A model generated the notes under the pieces. The model was given only the letters and a program-made list of their open reading frames with translations. It had not been told where the DNA came from and ran no database searches. Positions 46,061 to 58,262 of a stretch of 64,000 bases of DNA are shown piece after piece. Made by a program: the position numbers and the translations under genes. Source of the stretch: Cylindrotheca closterium (lineage: Eukaryota; Bacillariophyta; Bacillariophyceae; Bacillariales; Bacillariaceae); the NCBI GenBank assembly GCA_933822405.4, contig CAKOGP040001980.1:652784-716783 (forward strand), given 5' to 3'. Position 1 is the stretch's first letter; every line of letters starts with the position of its first letter.

Positions 46061-48132
46061 ATGAAATTCAAGATTCCAAAGAGTTCCAGTAAGGACTCCA
46101 AGAAGAAGGTACGTTTGCGAGATAGACTTTGCTGAACAACTCAATCTGAAGATGAAAGATCGGAAGACTTCTTGTGATGTTGGAGCTATGAAGAGATTGC
46201 AATGAAGGAGTGAGACAAAGAAGACAACCACGCTGCGATATTCGAAAGTGTCACCCGCCTATTTGGAGTTTTCCGGTGTCGGATGATTTTTCGAGGGGCA
46301 CGTCTTTGATGATGTGCAGCACAAGCGAAATTGATGGATTATTTGATTAGATCAGAATGCACATTCGGAAAAGACCCGTCCAAAACACTACGAGGCTCGA
46401 CACCACGAGGGCACTGCCGAAAAATTTTATCGAGTGCAATTTGGTGGCTTCTTAGTAGGCTGCATACATTGCGGTGGCCGGAGTCTCAAAAACATACAAC
46501 AAGTCAACAACAACTATGAGTTTGCTTGGAATGAAGATATCGAGTACTGTTTTGTCTCTCCACCATAAATCAGTGCCAAGTCGATTCGGAATCCCCCATC
46601 ATCATATTTCTTTGCCTACTGTGAAAGATCCTTTGTTACCACCTTTGCATTGAAACTGAACTAATCCTGTCTCTTCCTTGTCCCTCCGGTTTCCAAACTA
46701 GCAGGAAAAGGAAGAAGCATCTGCTCCTCCGCCTCCTCCAACTCCGAAAGACACAGCCTCCAGAGCTCGGTCATCTCCGAAGCAATCTCAACCTGAGACG
46801 ACTGCCGATGGTCAACCAGTGGTTAGAGCTCGACAGGCTGGTGCCGATCGTTCAGCATTGAAGGAACTTCCTGCCTTGAGAGATGCTTCTCCCGCCAAGC
46901 GGGAAGAGCTCTTCATTCTCAAGCTAAAGTTGTGCAGCGTTATTTGCTCCTTTGATGACCCAACTACTGACAAGCGTGGCAAGGACATGAAACGTCAAAC
47001 TCTTTTGGAATTGGTCGATAGTGTCAATACCCCGGCTGGACAAAAGATCTTCACTGAGTCCGTCATGTATGATTTGATGCAAATGGTCTCTGCCAACATT
47101 TGCCGAGCGCTCCCACCTGCTACAGACGACTTTGATCCTGAAGAAGACGAGCCTGTGCTGGATGCTGCCTGGCCTCACTTGCAAGTGGCCTATGAGTTCT
47201 TTTTGCGATTCATTGTTTCGTCCGAAGTCAATGCCAAGGCTGCCAAGAAGTATGTCGACCAAAAATTCTGCCTGCAGCTTGTAGAGCTTTTTGATTCCGA
47301 GGATCCAAGAGAGCGAGACTACTTGAAGACCATTCTTCACAGAATTTATGGAAAGTTCATGTCTCATCGATCGTTTATTCGAAGAGCCATCTCCAATGTC
47401 TTCTACCGCTTTGTTTACGAAACCGAACGCCACAATGGTATCGGCGAACTGCTTGAGATTTTGGGGTCCATCATTAATGGCTTCGCTATTCCGTTGAAGA
47501 AGGAGCATTTGCAATTCTTGGTTCGAGCTCTCATTCCTCTGCACAAGCCAAAGTGTGTGGCTCTTTACCACCAACAGTTGTCATATTGTATCATTCAATA
47601 CGTTGAAAAAGACGCTGACACTGCGACTCCCATCTTGAATGGATTCTTCAAGTGCTGGCCATGGTCTTGCTCTGGAAAGCAAGTCATGTTCCTTAACGAG
47701 CTGGAAGAAATCTTGGAATTGCTTGGCGCAGATCAACTAGCTCAAGTTTCCGACATGCTCTTTGGCAACTTGGCACGATGCTTGGATTCCGATCACTTCC
47801 AAGTTGTCGAACGTGCTCTCTTTTTGTGGAATAACGAACACTTGGTGAACTCTGGATGCTTGTCCAGGCTCAATGCTCAAGCCGTCTTGCCTATCATTTA
47901 CGGACCCCTGTACAAGAACTCGTCTGGACACTGGAATGCTACCGTTGAAGGTCTGGCACAAAATGTCCTCAAGATGTACATGGAATATGACCTACCATTG
48001 TACGATAAATGTACATCCAACTACTTTAGAGAAGAAGAGGAGGCCAAGAACCGATTGGCGGCAATTGAAACAAGATGGAAGCAAATCGAACAAGTTGCTT
48101 CCACCGCAGAGCCTGCCATTTTGGTCAAGTAG
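46061..48132 (+). CDS. PP2A regulatory subunit B56 (B')
   Basis: Targeting subunit of protein phosphatase 2A. Exon 1 is 46061-46108 (MKFKIPKSSSKDSKKK), exon 2 is 46702-48132; the 593-nt intron is the longest in the window. 492 aa. After a basic, Pro-rich N terminus the B56 HEAT-like core runs to the end: WPHLQVAYEFFLRFIVS, DPRERDYLKTILHRIYGKFM, HRSFIRRAISNVFYRF, ISYCIIQYVEKD-type and WPWSCSGKQVMFLNELEEILE blocks are all hallmarks of the family. A nearby AG three bases downstream would drop one Gln. Confidence 0.96.
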
Positions 48133-48512
48133 AGGGTTGTGTACCTAGGAGGAAAGCAAACAGAAAAAGAGTATGCATTATAATAGTGGGAATATTAATA
48201 CTTATGAAATCTAATATCCAAATCAAAATTTATGCTGTAGCAGAGGAGAATAAACAAAAGTGAATGGCATCCGGGATGACTACAGTAGAATGAATGAGTC
48301 AGTCAGTCAGTCAGTCAGTCAGTCAGACTGGCATCACAAACGGAAACGATGTTGGTGCCTCGATTATAACTACAGGGATGACGAATGTTATGATATCAGC
48401 AAGGTTGTGTGCTGTACATGTGTTCATGCGAATTACGATTGAAACATTCTGAAAAAACTGCTTTAGCGTAGCCATACTGTCGATTTCCCGGTAGTACCAG
48501 ATCAGACACCTC
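48133..48512. other. Intergenic between convergent genes
   Basis: A/T-rich, with the CAGT microsatellite; no gene. Confidence 0.6.
48297..48326. repeat. (CAGT)n microsatellite
   Basis: Seven tandem CAGT units in the gap between the B56 and TruB genes. Confidence 0.9.
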
Positions 48513-49714
48513 CTAATTCTCATCGTCGTTTTCTTCTTCAACTAGAACGAAGCTTGTTTCCTCAATAGCTTTGAAAATATTTTCTGCTGTCCAATCATCC
48601 TCCTTCAGGCAGTGCTCGGGAAGATACGGCCCTTGCTTTGTTCTTTCTAGACTCGTCATCGTTGCCAGGGTATCTAATGAGATTCCAATATCTCTGACCA
48701 AGGAGCGAATGTATGTACCGCCACCACACTCGACATCTAATCCAAAAGTCTTTGGTTCTTCGGATTCTTCCTTTAGGAGCTCCAATCGATGAATTACCAC
48801 CTCTCTGGCTTCAATTTCAATATCCTCTGCCGTCACTCCTTTCCTTCCAAGTTCGTACATTCGCTTGCCATCCTTCTTCAGTGCACTATATATGTTGGAA
48901 CGAGTGAGTTTGTGGACATTCCATGGAGTTTGTGGACATTCCATAGGGTTCACTCTTCAATGTACTAGTGTACTATCACGCACCTGAAGATTGGAGGCTT
49001 CTGTTGTATCGTCCCTCGAAAACCATCCAGTGTTGATTCCACATTTTCCCAGGTGACATGATCAAAGGGCATTTTGCCCACAATCTCACCATTTTCGTCC
49101 AAGTCTAGTGTGGTTGTTTGAAAACCCAGTTCCACTCCCGCTTTGTACCCCTTGGAACCAGTCAAGTATTTTTGTAAACTCTTTGTTCCTGGTGATGCAT
49201 AAAGAACAACATAACAAAATCAGTTAGTTTGATTCAATAACATACTAGTATATGCGCACAGGACTTGTTGGGTTCTAGTCTGGCAACCATCGTCTTTGCA
49301 CACTCCAAACGCACCTTTTCCAACGCCAACCACTAAGACTCCACTTGCCAAGGGATCCAAGGTCCCACCGTGACCAACTTTCATCCAAGGCCGACGTCGC
49401 TTCTTGCGATTGTCGACCACACCTCGTGCTTTGGCGTCCTTCTCCAAAAGGGATCGGACACGCCCCACCACTTGTTGACTGGTCCACCCAAGTGGTTTAT
49501 CGACAGCAAATAGACCCTCTTTGATGTATAGGGGAGGCTCGGGAGTAGAATTATTTTCCTCTTCAACACTAGAGGACATGAACCTTGTCAGTCGACTAGT
49601 AGTGGTTGGTACTAGGTGTTCTGGTGGTGGTTGCCGCGTTGATGATTCCATCGTAAAGGCCGAGGAAGTCCACAGGAAACAACAGCTCCAAATAAGAGGC
49701 GATCTGGCTACCAT
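48513..49714 (-). CDS. truB: tRNA pseudouridine-55 synthase, TruB family, probably organellar
   Basis: Makes pseudouridine in the tRNA T-loop. Exons: start 49714 (or 49876) to 49315, 49188-48984, 48885-48513; with the 49714 start the product is 325 aa. Joins fall inside conserved motifs (VGVGK/GTKSLQKYLTG and PPIF/SALKKDGKRMYE). The catalytic Asp is in HGGTLDPLASGVLVV; GGTYIRSLVRDIG is the late motif. The start at 49714 gives a hydrophobic leader with ..TSSAF-T, a plausible plastid signal; the upstream ATG at 49876 adds 54 residues. A 20-bp direct duplication (GTTTGTGGACATTCCAT units) sits in intron 2 (48907-48950). Confidence 0.93.
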
Positions 49715-49979
49715 TATATTTGGGACAGTGATTATTGGACGTCGGTTGACAGTAGTGTTAATCCAACTCATGGGCGTTGCAAACCATGTGATGGTGGTGT
49801 TGGATGGAAATGTGATGGGTGATGCGCAGATCCATGCGCGAATGGATTCATTCAGTTGGAGTTCACAACCCTCCATGCTCGCCCATCCTCATTATACCTG
49901 CTCTACCGTACTCATAATGAATTTTATGAAAGTGTATTTTAAAATATTTACATTGGTACAAAGGCTTTGTATGTCATTC

Positions 49980-51548
49980 TTACTTCTTCTTGAACGACAT
50001 TCCTTTTCGGAAAATCGACTTGCGCTTGTTGCTTCTCTTTTCTGGAAGGGCTTCCAGAATGTCCATTGGTTCAGGACGCTTGGTGTAGTCCGTATTAACG
50101 TATTTCCACAAGATGGATCCATCATTGTCAATGATAAAGGTAGAAAGAATAGGCATTTCTTCCCCTCGGATAATCCCAAATCGTGTCGCAAGAATACCAG
50201 CCTCATCTGCTAGCAGTGGAAAGGTAACCTCTGTCTCCTCTACGGTATCGGTTGTATCCGCTTCAAAACCAATGGCAACTAGCTTTGCTCCTTCTCCTTC
50301 AAATGTCTTCTTTAGTTTTTCCAAAGCAATCAAGTTCATCTTGCACATGGGACTATCGTAGTCATGATAAAAGACCAAGATGATACGCCATTGTTGACGT
50401 AGTTGGAAAGAATCGACCTGTTTGCCAGAGTGAGACTCGTAGAGGCGAAAATCGGGTGCCGTGGTTCCGACATCCAACGCGAGATCCGCACTGTCCTTCC
50501 AGTCACGGATTTCTTGATACATGAAACCAGTTTCTTCGGGGTCTTCCTTTTGCATCGTCTTGACGTAGGTCTCCAACTCTTCGGCCAGTGTCATTTTAGG
50601 TTTGGGTTGATATTTTGGAAGATCATTGATGGTTTTGAGAATCTCCATGGGAATCGCCTGAATGGTATTCGCAGCCATCAACCCTTTGTAAAAGTCTCTG
50701 GCCTTTTCCATTTGGGACAGCCTTAGCTTGAGTTCCGCTCGTTCCCGCATGGCCAAAGTCCGTTGTCTAGCATCCTTTTCCCTTCCACGAGAGAGTCGTC
50801 GTATCCTGTTTTGGGCTTGCTTTTCCGCGTCCACAATCCGCACCACCATGCGTTGGTATCGAGCCATTTCATCTTTGGTGCCCTTGCGTTGACCCGCTGA
50901 TAGACTACTACTCTTGCGAGTCCCAAGCGTTACCTTTTTATTTTTTGATGATGGAGAAAAGGGGCTGACGCTGGCTGCGGAGGAGGAGCCAACGGACATG
51001 ACCGATTTGGACTTTTGCTCCGTGTGCCAAGCTTCCATCATTCTCCTCCGTTCTCGAATGCTCTGTGCTTTGGACAGAGGCTTTTCAGGTGTTTTGGGTG
51101 TCAATGGTGTCTTTGGTGATTTAGTTGACTTTAATAGCATGCGTTGTGGTGAGTGAGGAGAGACCAGAAGCTCTTCTTGTTTTTGTTTTTGAGCTGTCTT
51201 AGGGGTTTCTGGTGCTGTTTTCACAAGCTTGGAAGTTGTTGCTAGGGGAGACATGGGCGAACCATGGTCGTAATGACTGCTGTTAAAGCTACAGTCAGAG
51301 AAATACATGGGAAGCGTGCTCTCTGCGGTATTAATCGATGCACACATGGATGATTTTGTGTCAAAGTTGTCTTCGCTGCTGCTGACATCGTTGTCAGCAC
51401 CAGCAGGTATTGAGACACTATGCATCGGCTTTTGGATAAGCTCTGTTGGTTCAGAGTTTGAGTTTGTTGGTGCTTCTATCATCGCACTAGGGCCACTCGA
51501 TTCGTGAAGCGCCATTTCTGTCATGGTGCTTACACACTGTAGAGCCAT
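49980..51548 (-). CDS. Long protein with C-terminal peroxiredoxin/AhpC-TSA-like domain
   Basis: 522 aa from the ATG at 51548 (the frame is open further 5' but without ATG). Residues 1-270 are disordered, Ser/Pro/Lys-rich with many S/T-P sites (TPKTPEKPLSK); a basic coiled coil follows (~230-310). The last ~170 residues are a thioredoxin-fold domain of AhpC/TSA type (APDFRLYESHSGK ... WRIILVFYHDYDSPMCKMNL ... FPLLADEAG ... STFIIDNDGSILW). The Cys of the usual PxxxTxxC motif is present, but Pro is His and Thr is Ser, so peroxidase activity is uncertain. A basic KKK tail ends the protein. Confidence 0.82.
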   Translation of the reverse strand: MALQCVSTMTEMALHESSGPSAMIEAPTNSNSEPTELIQKPMHSVSIPAGADNDVSSSEDNFDTKSSMCASINTAESTLPMYFSDCSFNSSHYDHGSPMSPLATTSKLVKTAPETPKTAQKQKQEELLVSPHSPQRMLLKSTKSPKTPLTPKTPEKPLSKAQSIRERRRMMEAWHTEQKSKSVMSVGSSSAASVSPFSPSSKNKKVTLGTRKSSSLSAGQRKGTKDEMARYQRMVVRIVDAEKQAQNRIRRLSRGREKDARQRTLAMRERAELKLRLSQMEKARDFYKGLMAANTIQAIPMEILKTINDLPKYQPKPKMTLAEELETYVKTMQKEDPEETGFMYQEIRDWKDSADLALDVGTTAPDFRLYESHSGKQVDSFQLRQQWRIILVFYHDYDSPMCKMNLIALEKLKKTFEGEGAKLVAIGFEADTTDTVEETEVTFPLLADEAGILATRFGIIRGEEMPILSTFIIDNDGSILWKYVNTDYTKRPEPMDILEALPEKRSNKRKSIFRKGMSFKKK

Positions 51549-51980
51549 TGTTTGTGTTGTGTGCGTGGTCTCCGGTATGCTGTGTTTGTTTTTTCGTTTG
51601 AAAAAAGTTCCAGCGGTCTTCGGCCCAATACCGCTGATATTTACGACTACCGGTACCAACAAAGTGACTGGCTCGCGGCTGCGGTACTGGCTGGTAATCG
51701 TACTGAAAGCACGTAAATAGTGTTCACTTCAGGTACATTTATGCTCCTGACTATTTTTTACATAACGTCATTTCTTTTATATATGCCCGAAATCCAACAC
51801 GAAACACTAAGTAGCGGTAGTTCTTTGCCCCTCAACTTTTTCGGACTGCTGTGACAACTCCTCCGATGTTTTATCCAGGCCCTCAATGAAAGCCAAAGGG
51901 AGTGAGCTACTGTAGAATGTGTCATTTACCTATGCTATGGTATAGAGGTTCTTAAAATCCCGGTGAAACCTTCATGCCCC
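51549..51980. other. Intergenic
   Basis: 5' flank of the peroxiredoxin-like gene and 3' flank of the oxidoreductase gene; contains TACCGGTA at 51648-51655. Confidence 0.5.
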
Positions 51981-53418
51981 CTAACCAATTATCTTTACTT
52001 CCGATCCATCTTCAGCAATACTCTTCATCAAAGCGTCGATCACTTTTTGGTTCAAAAGTGACATGGCACCCCATTTGTTCGCTTCCGCGGCAGTGTCGCC
52101 CTTCCACTCGGAAGCCCCTGTTTGTGTGCTGGCATCCAAACGGCGTGCAATCGATTGGAAGGTTTTCCAAAGGAGTACTTCCTAAAAAAATGAAATTTGA
52201 CAATCAGCACATTCAAAGAGTGAGTGAGACTGACCAAAACTTGCGCGCAGTATCTTCTTGCAAATCTTGGAAACCATTCTTACATGTGGTGGACTATTGG
52301 GACAATCTACCGTTTCCTTCTCGTCGACCGTCACGAGATCATGCGCAGTCAATTTGGTAGACTTCAACTCGAACGAGGATGGGCTCTCGCGTGGAAGCAC
52401 CAAGTCGTCCAGCAGGATGCTCTTTTTGGAACCGCAAATCTCAAATTGTTGTCTCAAGGGTGTCTTGAAGCCACAGTGAAACCACAACACCTTGCCCTAT
52501 ATTATATAATCGTGGATGGATGGTTTACAACATGCGCAAATAAATGTTAGCGTAAAGAAAACGTGCTCATTCGCTTAAACGCAACACAGCACCATCATTC
52601 TTATACTTACGCCCTCGAAACGCACTACACAGGTTGCATCGATTGGGACACCATGTTGGTTGACTTCACAGTCGACGACTTTGGCACTGATAACATTGAT
52701 ACCTAGTCGTTCGTAAACCATGAGCCCAAACCGAATGCAGTACCAACCCACATCACCAATACACCCATGTGGATCTCCATCTTCTTTGCGTGCTCGAATA
52801 TTATTACCATTCAAGAAGGCCTCGTCCGCCAAGAACGTAAAACTACATTGTATTCGATCCACACTTCCAACATCATTACCTGCGGCAACACGTTCCAAGA
52901 TGTTGCTCATGCGACTATGGTGCGGGAACATGGTTCCGTCGAGCAGGAATTTCCCATTGGCGTAAGCGACCTTCAGCATTTCTTGATAATCATTTGCAGT
53001 CAATGCCGCTGGTTTTTCCAGTACGACGTGCTTGCCATTTTGCAGGGCTTGGAGGATCCAAGCTTTCTTGACGGCGACAGGAAGTGGAATATACAAGGCA
53101 TCGTAATCTGAAGACTGAATCAATTCATTATAGGCATTTGCTCCACCGAATATTTTGGTTGTTGATGAATCCAACCCAGGGCAATCTTTAACGAATTTCT
53201 GGAGAGGAGCATAGAAAAGAAAAGAACGAGTTCAGTCAATGTTGGTTCGTGACACAGAATCGATAGATTTGATCAAAGATTTTTACCTTTGCCTTTTCTT
53301 CGCTCCTAGAGCTAATGGCTGTTACCACACACTCAGATTCTTGAGAAGCAATTGCTATAGCAGTTTTAGACGAAATCCCTGCCGCACCCAGGAGACCTAT
53401 CCGTAGCTTGCCTGTCAT
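51981..53418 (-). CDS. Gfo/Idh/MocA-family NAD(P)-dependent oxidoreductase
   Basis: Sugar or dihydrodiol dehydrogenase type. Exons 53418-53287, 53198-52611, 52496-52284 and 52181-51981 join in phase to 377 aa. N-terminal Rossmann fold with IGLLGAAGIS (GxGxxG variant), active-site Lys in LEKPAALTA, then DGTMFPHHSR and GDVGWYCIRF typical of the dihydrodiol-dehydrogenase branch. The last exon ends NQKVIDALMKSIAEDG, matching the family's C-terminal helix; this fixed the choice of the donor at 52283 and of the frame. Cytosolic, no presequence. Substrate unknown. Confidence 0.9.
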
Positions 53419-53640
53419 GACGATTTGTTGAATTTCAAATTTTTGGGTTTGGTCATGAATCTGTTTGCGCGCACAACCAACACGCGCACGCACAAAACTC
53501 AAGGTTGGAGGAAACACTACGAGTAGTATAGTAAGTGATGTAGCAGTGGTCTTTTAGCGTACAGTACAAATTATCTACATTTCAAACAAATATATATGAG
53601 ACCGCATTGATTTCCCCCCTTTCATCGCGTTGTTACAATC
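53419..53640. other. Intergenic, upstream of the oxidoreductase
   Basis: 5' flank of the oxidoreductase; no element recognised. Confidence 0.4.
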
Positions 53641-54604
53641 GTATTTTGCCAAGGAGTCATTAACAGACCGCTTTCCCCACTCTGTAGCAATCGTGTTTTG
53701 AGACTTCTTTAGTTTTTTATTTAGAAATTTGTGGTGTCTCAAAACACTCTGAAATCAAACGCAGGGTTTTTTCTCGCGGACTGCTCAACATTTTGTAGAA
53801 AGTCCAACTGGTCGACAAGACGAGATTTTTTGGAAGCTCCCGCACTTCACTGTTCCAACCGCTCGCCCGCACTGTCTCCCGCTCGACACAATTTATTTTA
53901 CTTTCGTGCAGCAATGACAACAATATCAATAACATCCATCCTACAACGAGCATATTCTATGAGTATTCAGCTGATATTGGGAATTTTCAGATATTCAATT
54001 GCGAGTCTGGGTGGCGAGAAATGGTGGCTCACTGATTGACGACAAAAATTCAAACGAATTTAAACACCAATCAACCCAAAGAAGTCAGGAATGGATCGGA
54101 CATTACGGCAATACACGATTTCCTTCAATATTTATTCAGCTAATGATTACAGTTTTCAGATATTCAATTGGAGAAGTAGGTGCGGAGAAATTGCGACTTG
54201 ACTGGCGTGACGACGGAATTTCATCAATCAACCAATGAATGGCAACAATACAAATATACAGTTTCATTCATTTTAAATTCAGCTAGTAAAGTCTTTTCCT
54301 TTTCTCCTCGTGAAGAAGCCATCGTCGTAGTGTTTGTGATTGTGATTTGTGGAACGCAGACCATGCTGGGCAGAACGGGAGACCGTATGGGTGTGCTTGA
54401 GACATGCGGTACCAGGTACGGAGCTTCGAAAAAGCCTGTCTTGTCGACCACTTGGACCATCAACAAAATGTTGAGCAGTCCGCGAGAAAAAACCCTGCGT
54501 TTGATTTCAGAGTGTTATGGAGCATAACAGATGTGACTGAGGAACGAAGTACATACGGCGTCTGTCATGCGACATCAAACACGATTGCTACAGAGTGCCG
54601 CTTT
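53641..54604. repeat. Foldback element: inverted arms around diverged tandem repeats
   Basis: Inner arms 53741-53840 and 54418-54521 are inverted copies (shared core AACACTCTGAAATCAAACGC and GCGGACTGCTCAACATTTTG); weaker similarity continues inward to ~53885/54362. Outer arms 53679-53699 and 54577-54597 share CTCTGTAGCAATCGTGTTT, and the right outer arm overlaps the last codons of the cyclase/PDE gene. The interior holds two or three diverged direct repeats of ~150 nt beginning ATTCAGCT and TTTTCAGATATTCAATTG (about 53955, 54130, 54280). No transposase gene is visible, so it is MITE-like or a local inverted duplication. Confidence 0.7.
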
Positions 54605-57600
54605 CCCCAACTTGTCATGTTCGTATTTTGCCAAAAAGTCTTTGACGATGTTCTCCCCCTCACGAACCCACTCCTCACGGTTTCCCTTTGCATAATTCAG
54701 ATACTCGTCGGATGAGACACCAAACACGCCACAACTGTCGAGCTTCTTGGCCAATGGAATTATGTAAAAGTCAAAGAATCCAATCTCACCCTTGTACCAG
54801 TTGATACTTGGATCCACATCAGCTCGTCCATCCTTGAAGGCTCCGTAGCATTCCATGAAGAACTTCTCGTTCCATTTCTTGTAAATGTGCCAATGTTGCA
54901 TGGTGTGTGACACATCGGAAGCTTGGATCAAATGCTCAATCACAATGGTAGCCTTGCGATCTACACTGATTGAGTCGGGTTCGTAGAGGAAGTTACTTGA
55001 AAAGGCAGTTTCCCATCTCTTCTTGCGGAGTGCTTGGAGTTCCTTGTCGACAATATCAGTGGCCATGACTGTATTGACCACTAGCTGTCGGAAGCGGCGA
55101 AGATCTTCTTCGCCCTGGTATATACAAGCTCGAAGGTCCTTGTATTCATCTTGCATGAGAATCTCCCAGGCGAGATCAACGCTGTTTTGCTCGGCAACCG
55201 ACTTGTTCTTGTAAATCTGGGCGTTTCGAGTATTTTCCTTGACCAATTGGGCATTTGGGACTCCAGGGTGATCGACATCGTGAATAATCGCAGAGAAGAC
55301 AACAGCAAATTGTGTCAAGGGGTCGGAGGTAATGCCATAGGAATGGCCAGCCAAGTCAGCTAGACTGACATTTCCAGTCGGCGTTTGGCCGGCGAGACCA
55401 TTGCCTTCCCCAACTTTGATGATTCGACTCAGGAGCTTCTTGACCGATGCTGTAACATGTGAAGCATGCTCGAAGTTGTGGAATGGGTTCTCTTTGTACA
55501 TGAAAGCAAAGGTTGCCAGCAGCTTTCGGAGCTGCGACCGAGCTGCTTCACCAATGTCAATCTTGCTTGGATCCATGCGGTTGCTGAGGTCGTCAGCTTG
55601 AAAGTGCTTGAGCTCAATGATGGGTGCAAACTCTTCAAGGACGGTGACACCGTTGCCCACTGCAGCTTCAGCTACCCTAAGACGATCAATTGGCTGGACG
55701 GCACCTCCTCGGGAAGCAATGATTTGTTGCAACATATAACACAAAGACTCGACATGCCATTCGACGAGGCGATCCGACTTGGACATGCCATCAACGCCAG
55801 CAAGATCGATATCGGTATCGTCGTCATGTGAATCCGAATCATCAGGGTTGTACTCAGAAGGTCCTAAAGAAACGGTTTCTTCAGTCTTGGCGGCCTCGTC
55901 AATTGAGGCAATTTCATTCTTCAGCTTTGGTTTTGACTTCTTTGCCTTGGATTCTGATACATTTTTCATCCAGTAGGTTTGCATGTTGCCTTTACCCTTG
56001 ACGAAAATGGTGGTCGCCCGAGGAAAAAACCACCTGCCCAACCCGGCTTCCTTCAACAGATCCGCGGTAGCTTGCGTGATCTGAACGCGATCTCTTTCTC
56101 CAGTGTGTTCCATTCGAGCAGCCGTGTTCATGGTGTCACCAAAAAGCTGGAAGCGGCTACGCTCTCCTCGCAATACACCAGCTGTCACTTGTCCACTGAG
56201 GTAAATAATCGAAGTGATGGAACGCAAAAGTGAGAACAAATGATGGGTCCATGGAAAGGAAATTAATGGCCAATGCAGACTGACCTGTGAGCTCCAATTC
56301 GCATTCCCAAATCAGAAGTGTCAGGACCCAAAGTCACCTCCAATTTCAATGTAATATCCTTCATCTTTTTCAAACAGCTTCGAGCGAATCGACAAGCAAC
56401 TACCGCGTGTTCTTCATCGGGCTCGGGAAGCCCGGCCACTGCAACGTAGCAATCGCCTACAGTCTCAACTTTGAATACTCCATGGCGATAGGCAATCTTG
56501 TCAAAGGCGTTGTAAATGGTCTCTAGCAGAACGAAGACTTGAGAAGGCTCCCTTTGGGATGACCAAGCAGTGAAACCGACAATGTCCGCAAAGATTACGG
56601 TTGTGTTTGGGAACAAGTCCGCAAGTGGAGCAGATCCAAACATGGTTGATCCTCCAAAGTCATTTGGATCCATTAGTTCATCCTGTTGATGGCGCTTGTC
56701 CTCCAAGTTCTGGTTGTAGAGGCGATCTCGGATAGCAGACGGGAAGACATCGGACACAATCATGTCCTGGCGCGTGATTCGATCCATCACAATGCGTTGT
56801 CGCTGTCGGACAAGAAAGTCATAGATAAGGAACACCACACTTGTGAAACAGAAAATAAAGACCACAACTGCAGCGTAGTACAGAGCCTCTTGGCTAACGA
56901 ACTTCATTTTGAAATCTTGTGTTGGATAAAGATGAAGCGTAACCCTAGGTATGCACTCGCTAGCTGTAGCTTCGGAAGAGACAGCATCAACATTGAAAAG
57001 GACTGCTGATACTTCCATTTCATCAAACTCGATTTCATGGACATCTGTTTCTGCCAACATGATTGCTCTCATTCCATTGACCCGGAAGGTAATATATTCG
57101 GAGCGCTCTTGGGAATCACTAGTTTGACAGCTGCTTCGAATCACTGCGAGGATTCCAGTTACACCATTTTCCAAAACATTAGCAAGGACAACGGACCAGT
57201 CAATTTGCCATCTCAAGAAGGCAACAACGTTGGCATCTTCATCTTTAGCTTCTATTTGTTCAAAGATTGGTTGGACAATCGCGGTTTTCGCCAGCCTTCG
57301 TTGAGAATCTGGGTCTGTAGAAATCGATGGAAAAGAGATAGCAGTACGTAGGGACGTATTTGCTGCTGAAACAAGTTGCGTGTCCCCGTGAAGTCCTTCA
57401 AGGATATCATAGTTCGTTGGGAGCTCATTGATTGCTGGTAAAATTGCCCCCTTTGTCAGTGGATAAGACTGCCAAATTGGTGTAGAAGGTCGACCTGGGT
57501 CAATTGGAGTAGCCCGAGACCTATCAGCACCATACGTGTGAATGTACGGAATGGTGTGCATGACAAAATCATCAACAGTCTCGTTGGAACCTTCATGGTC

Positions 57601-58262
57601 AATAGACGCCTGATACCATGCTGGCGCCTCTTGTTCTACGTAAATGGTCCAGTCGTTCATAGCATCGGGCTGTACAACAGGTGCCAAAGCAAGTACAGAT
57701 TGTCCAATACCACCAAGCTCAAATAGTTTAGCAGCTTTCACTGGCCAATGGTCAACTGTTACAAATGGCCAAATTGCGTTCTGCGCTGAGGCTTCAGAAG
57801 AGATCATTATTGATGTGGAGTCCAGAGCTTGAAAGAGCTTTTCGATCTTTTGACCGACAACAGCAGCAACTTCGGATGCATGCCCATTGAACTGAAACAG
57901 TGTAAATGTTAGGATTTCGAATCAATCGTGTGGGACGATTGATATTTTTCGTTCATTGGGGGGCAACGTACCTGATTCTCAAAACTTTGTACCTCCTGTT
58001 TATTGACAAGGAGATAGGCAACTGTGGCCACTGCACTCACTGCTACAAGCAGAACGAATGACACTAGTACCTTCACTCGTTCAATGAAAACGTCTTCTCG
58101 TTTTGTTACAGTAACTTCTGGTGAATAATGTTCTACTTCGCGAATTCGGGGAACCGGTGAATCAGCACTGCTGTTGTCAAACGTAGTACCATTTCCAACG
58201 GATAATGATTCAGATGGAGTCCGGGCACTCTTTGAGGTCATGCTCCTGCTGTCTTCCCACAT
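54575..58262 (-). CDS. Membrane sensor - class III nucleotide cyclase - class I phosphodiesterase fusion (copy 1)
   Basis: Makes and degrades cyclic nucleotide in one polypeptide. Exons 58262-57972, 57891-56285 and 56195-54575 give 1172 aa. Order: cytosolic tail, TM1 (~62-88), ~340-residue extracellular sensor (CHASE/Cache-like; family not fixed), TM2 (~438-463), cyclase (~520-700), PDE (~845-1150). Cyclase: metal Asp in FADIVGFT and VGDCY, transition-state Asn/Arg in NTAARME. The purine-selecting pair is Glu (KVET, guanylyl type) and Gln (FQLFGDT, where Cys marks guanylyl and Asp adenylyl cyclases), so the product is uncertain, perhaps cGMP. PDE: HNFEH, HDVDHPG and ASDVSH keep all metal ligands, but the purine-contacting Gln of QVGF is Glu (GEIGFFDF). 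The 5' end faces the heliorhodopsin gene. Confidence 0.92.

Noticed and set aside
48297..48326. CRISPR-like array
   Set aside because: Only a CAGT tetranucleotide microsatellite with no spacers; eukaryotic context.
52012..52203. Alternative last-exon frame of the oxidoreductase
   Set aside because: Open, but the other frame encodes the family's conserved C-terminal helix (NQKVIDALMKSI).
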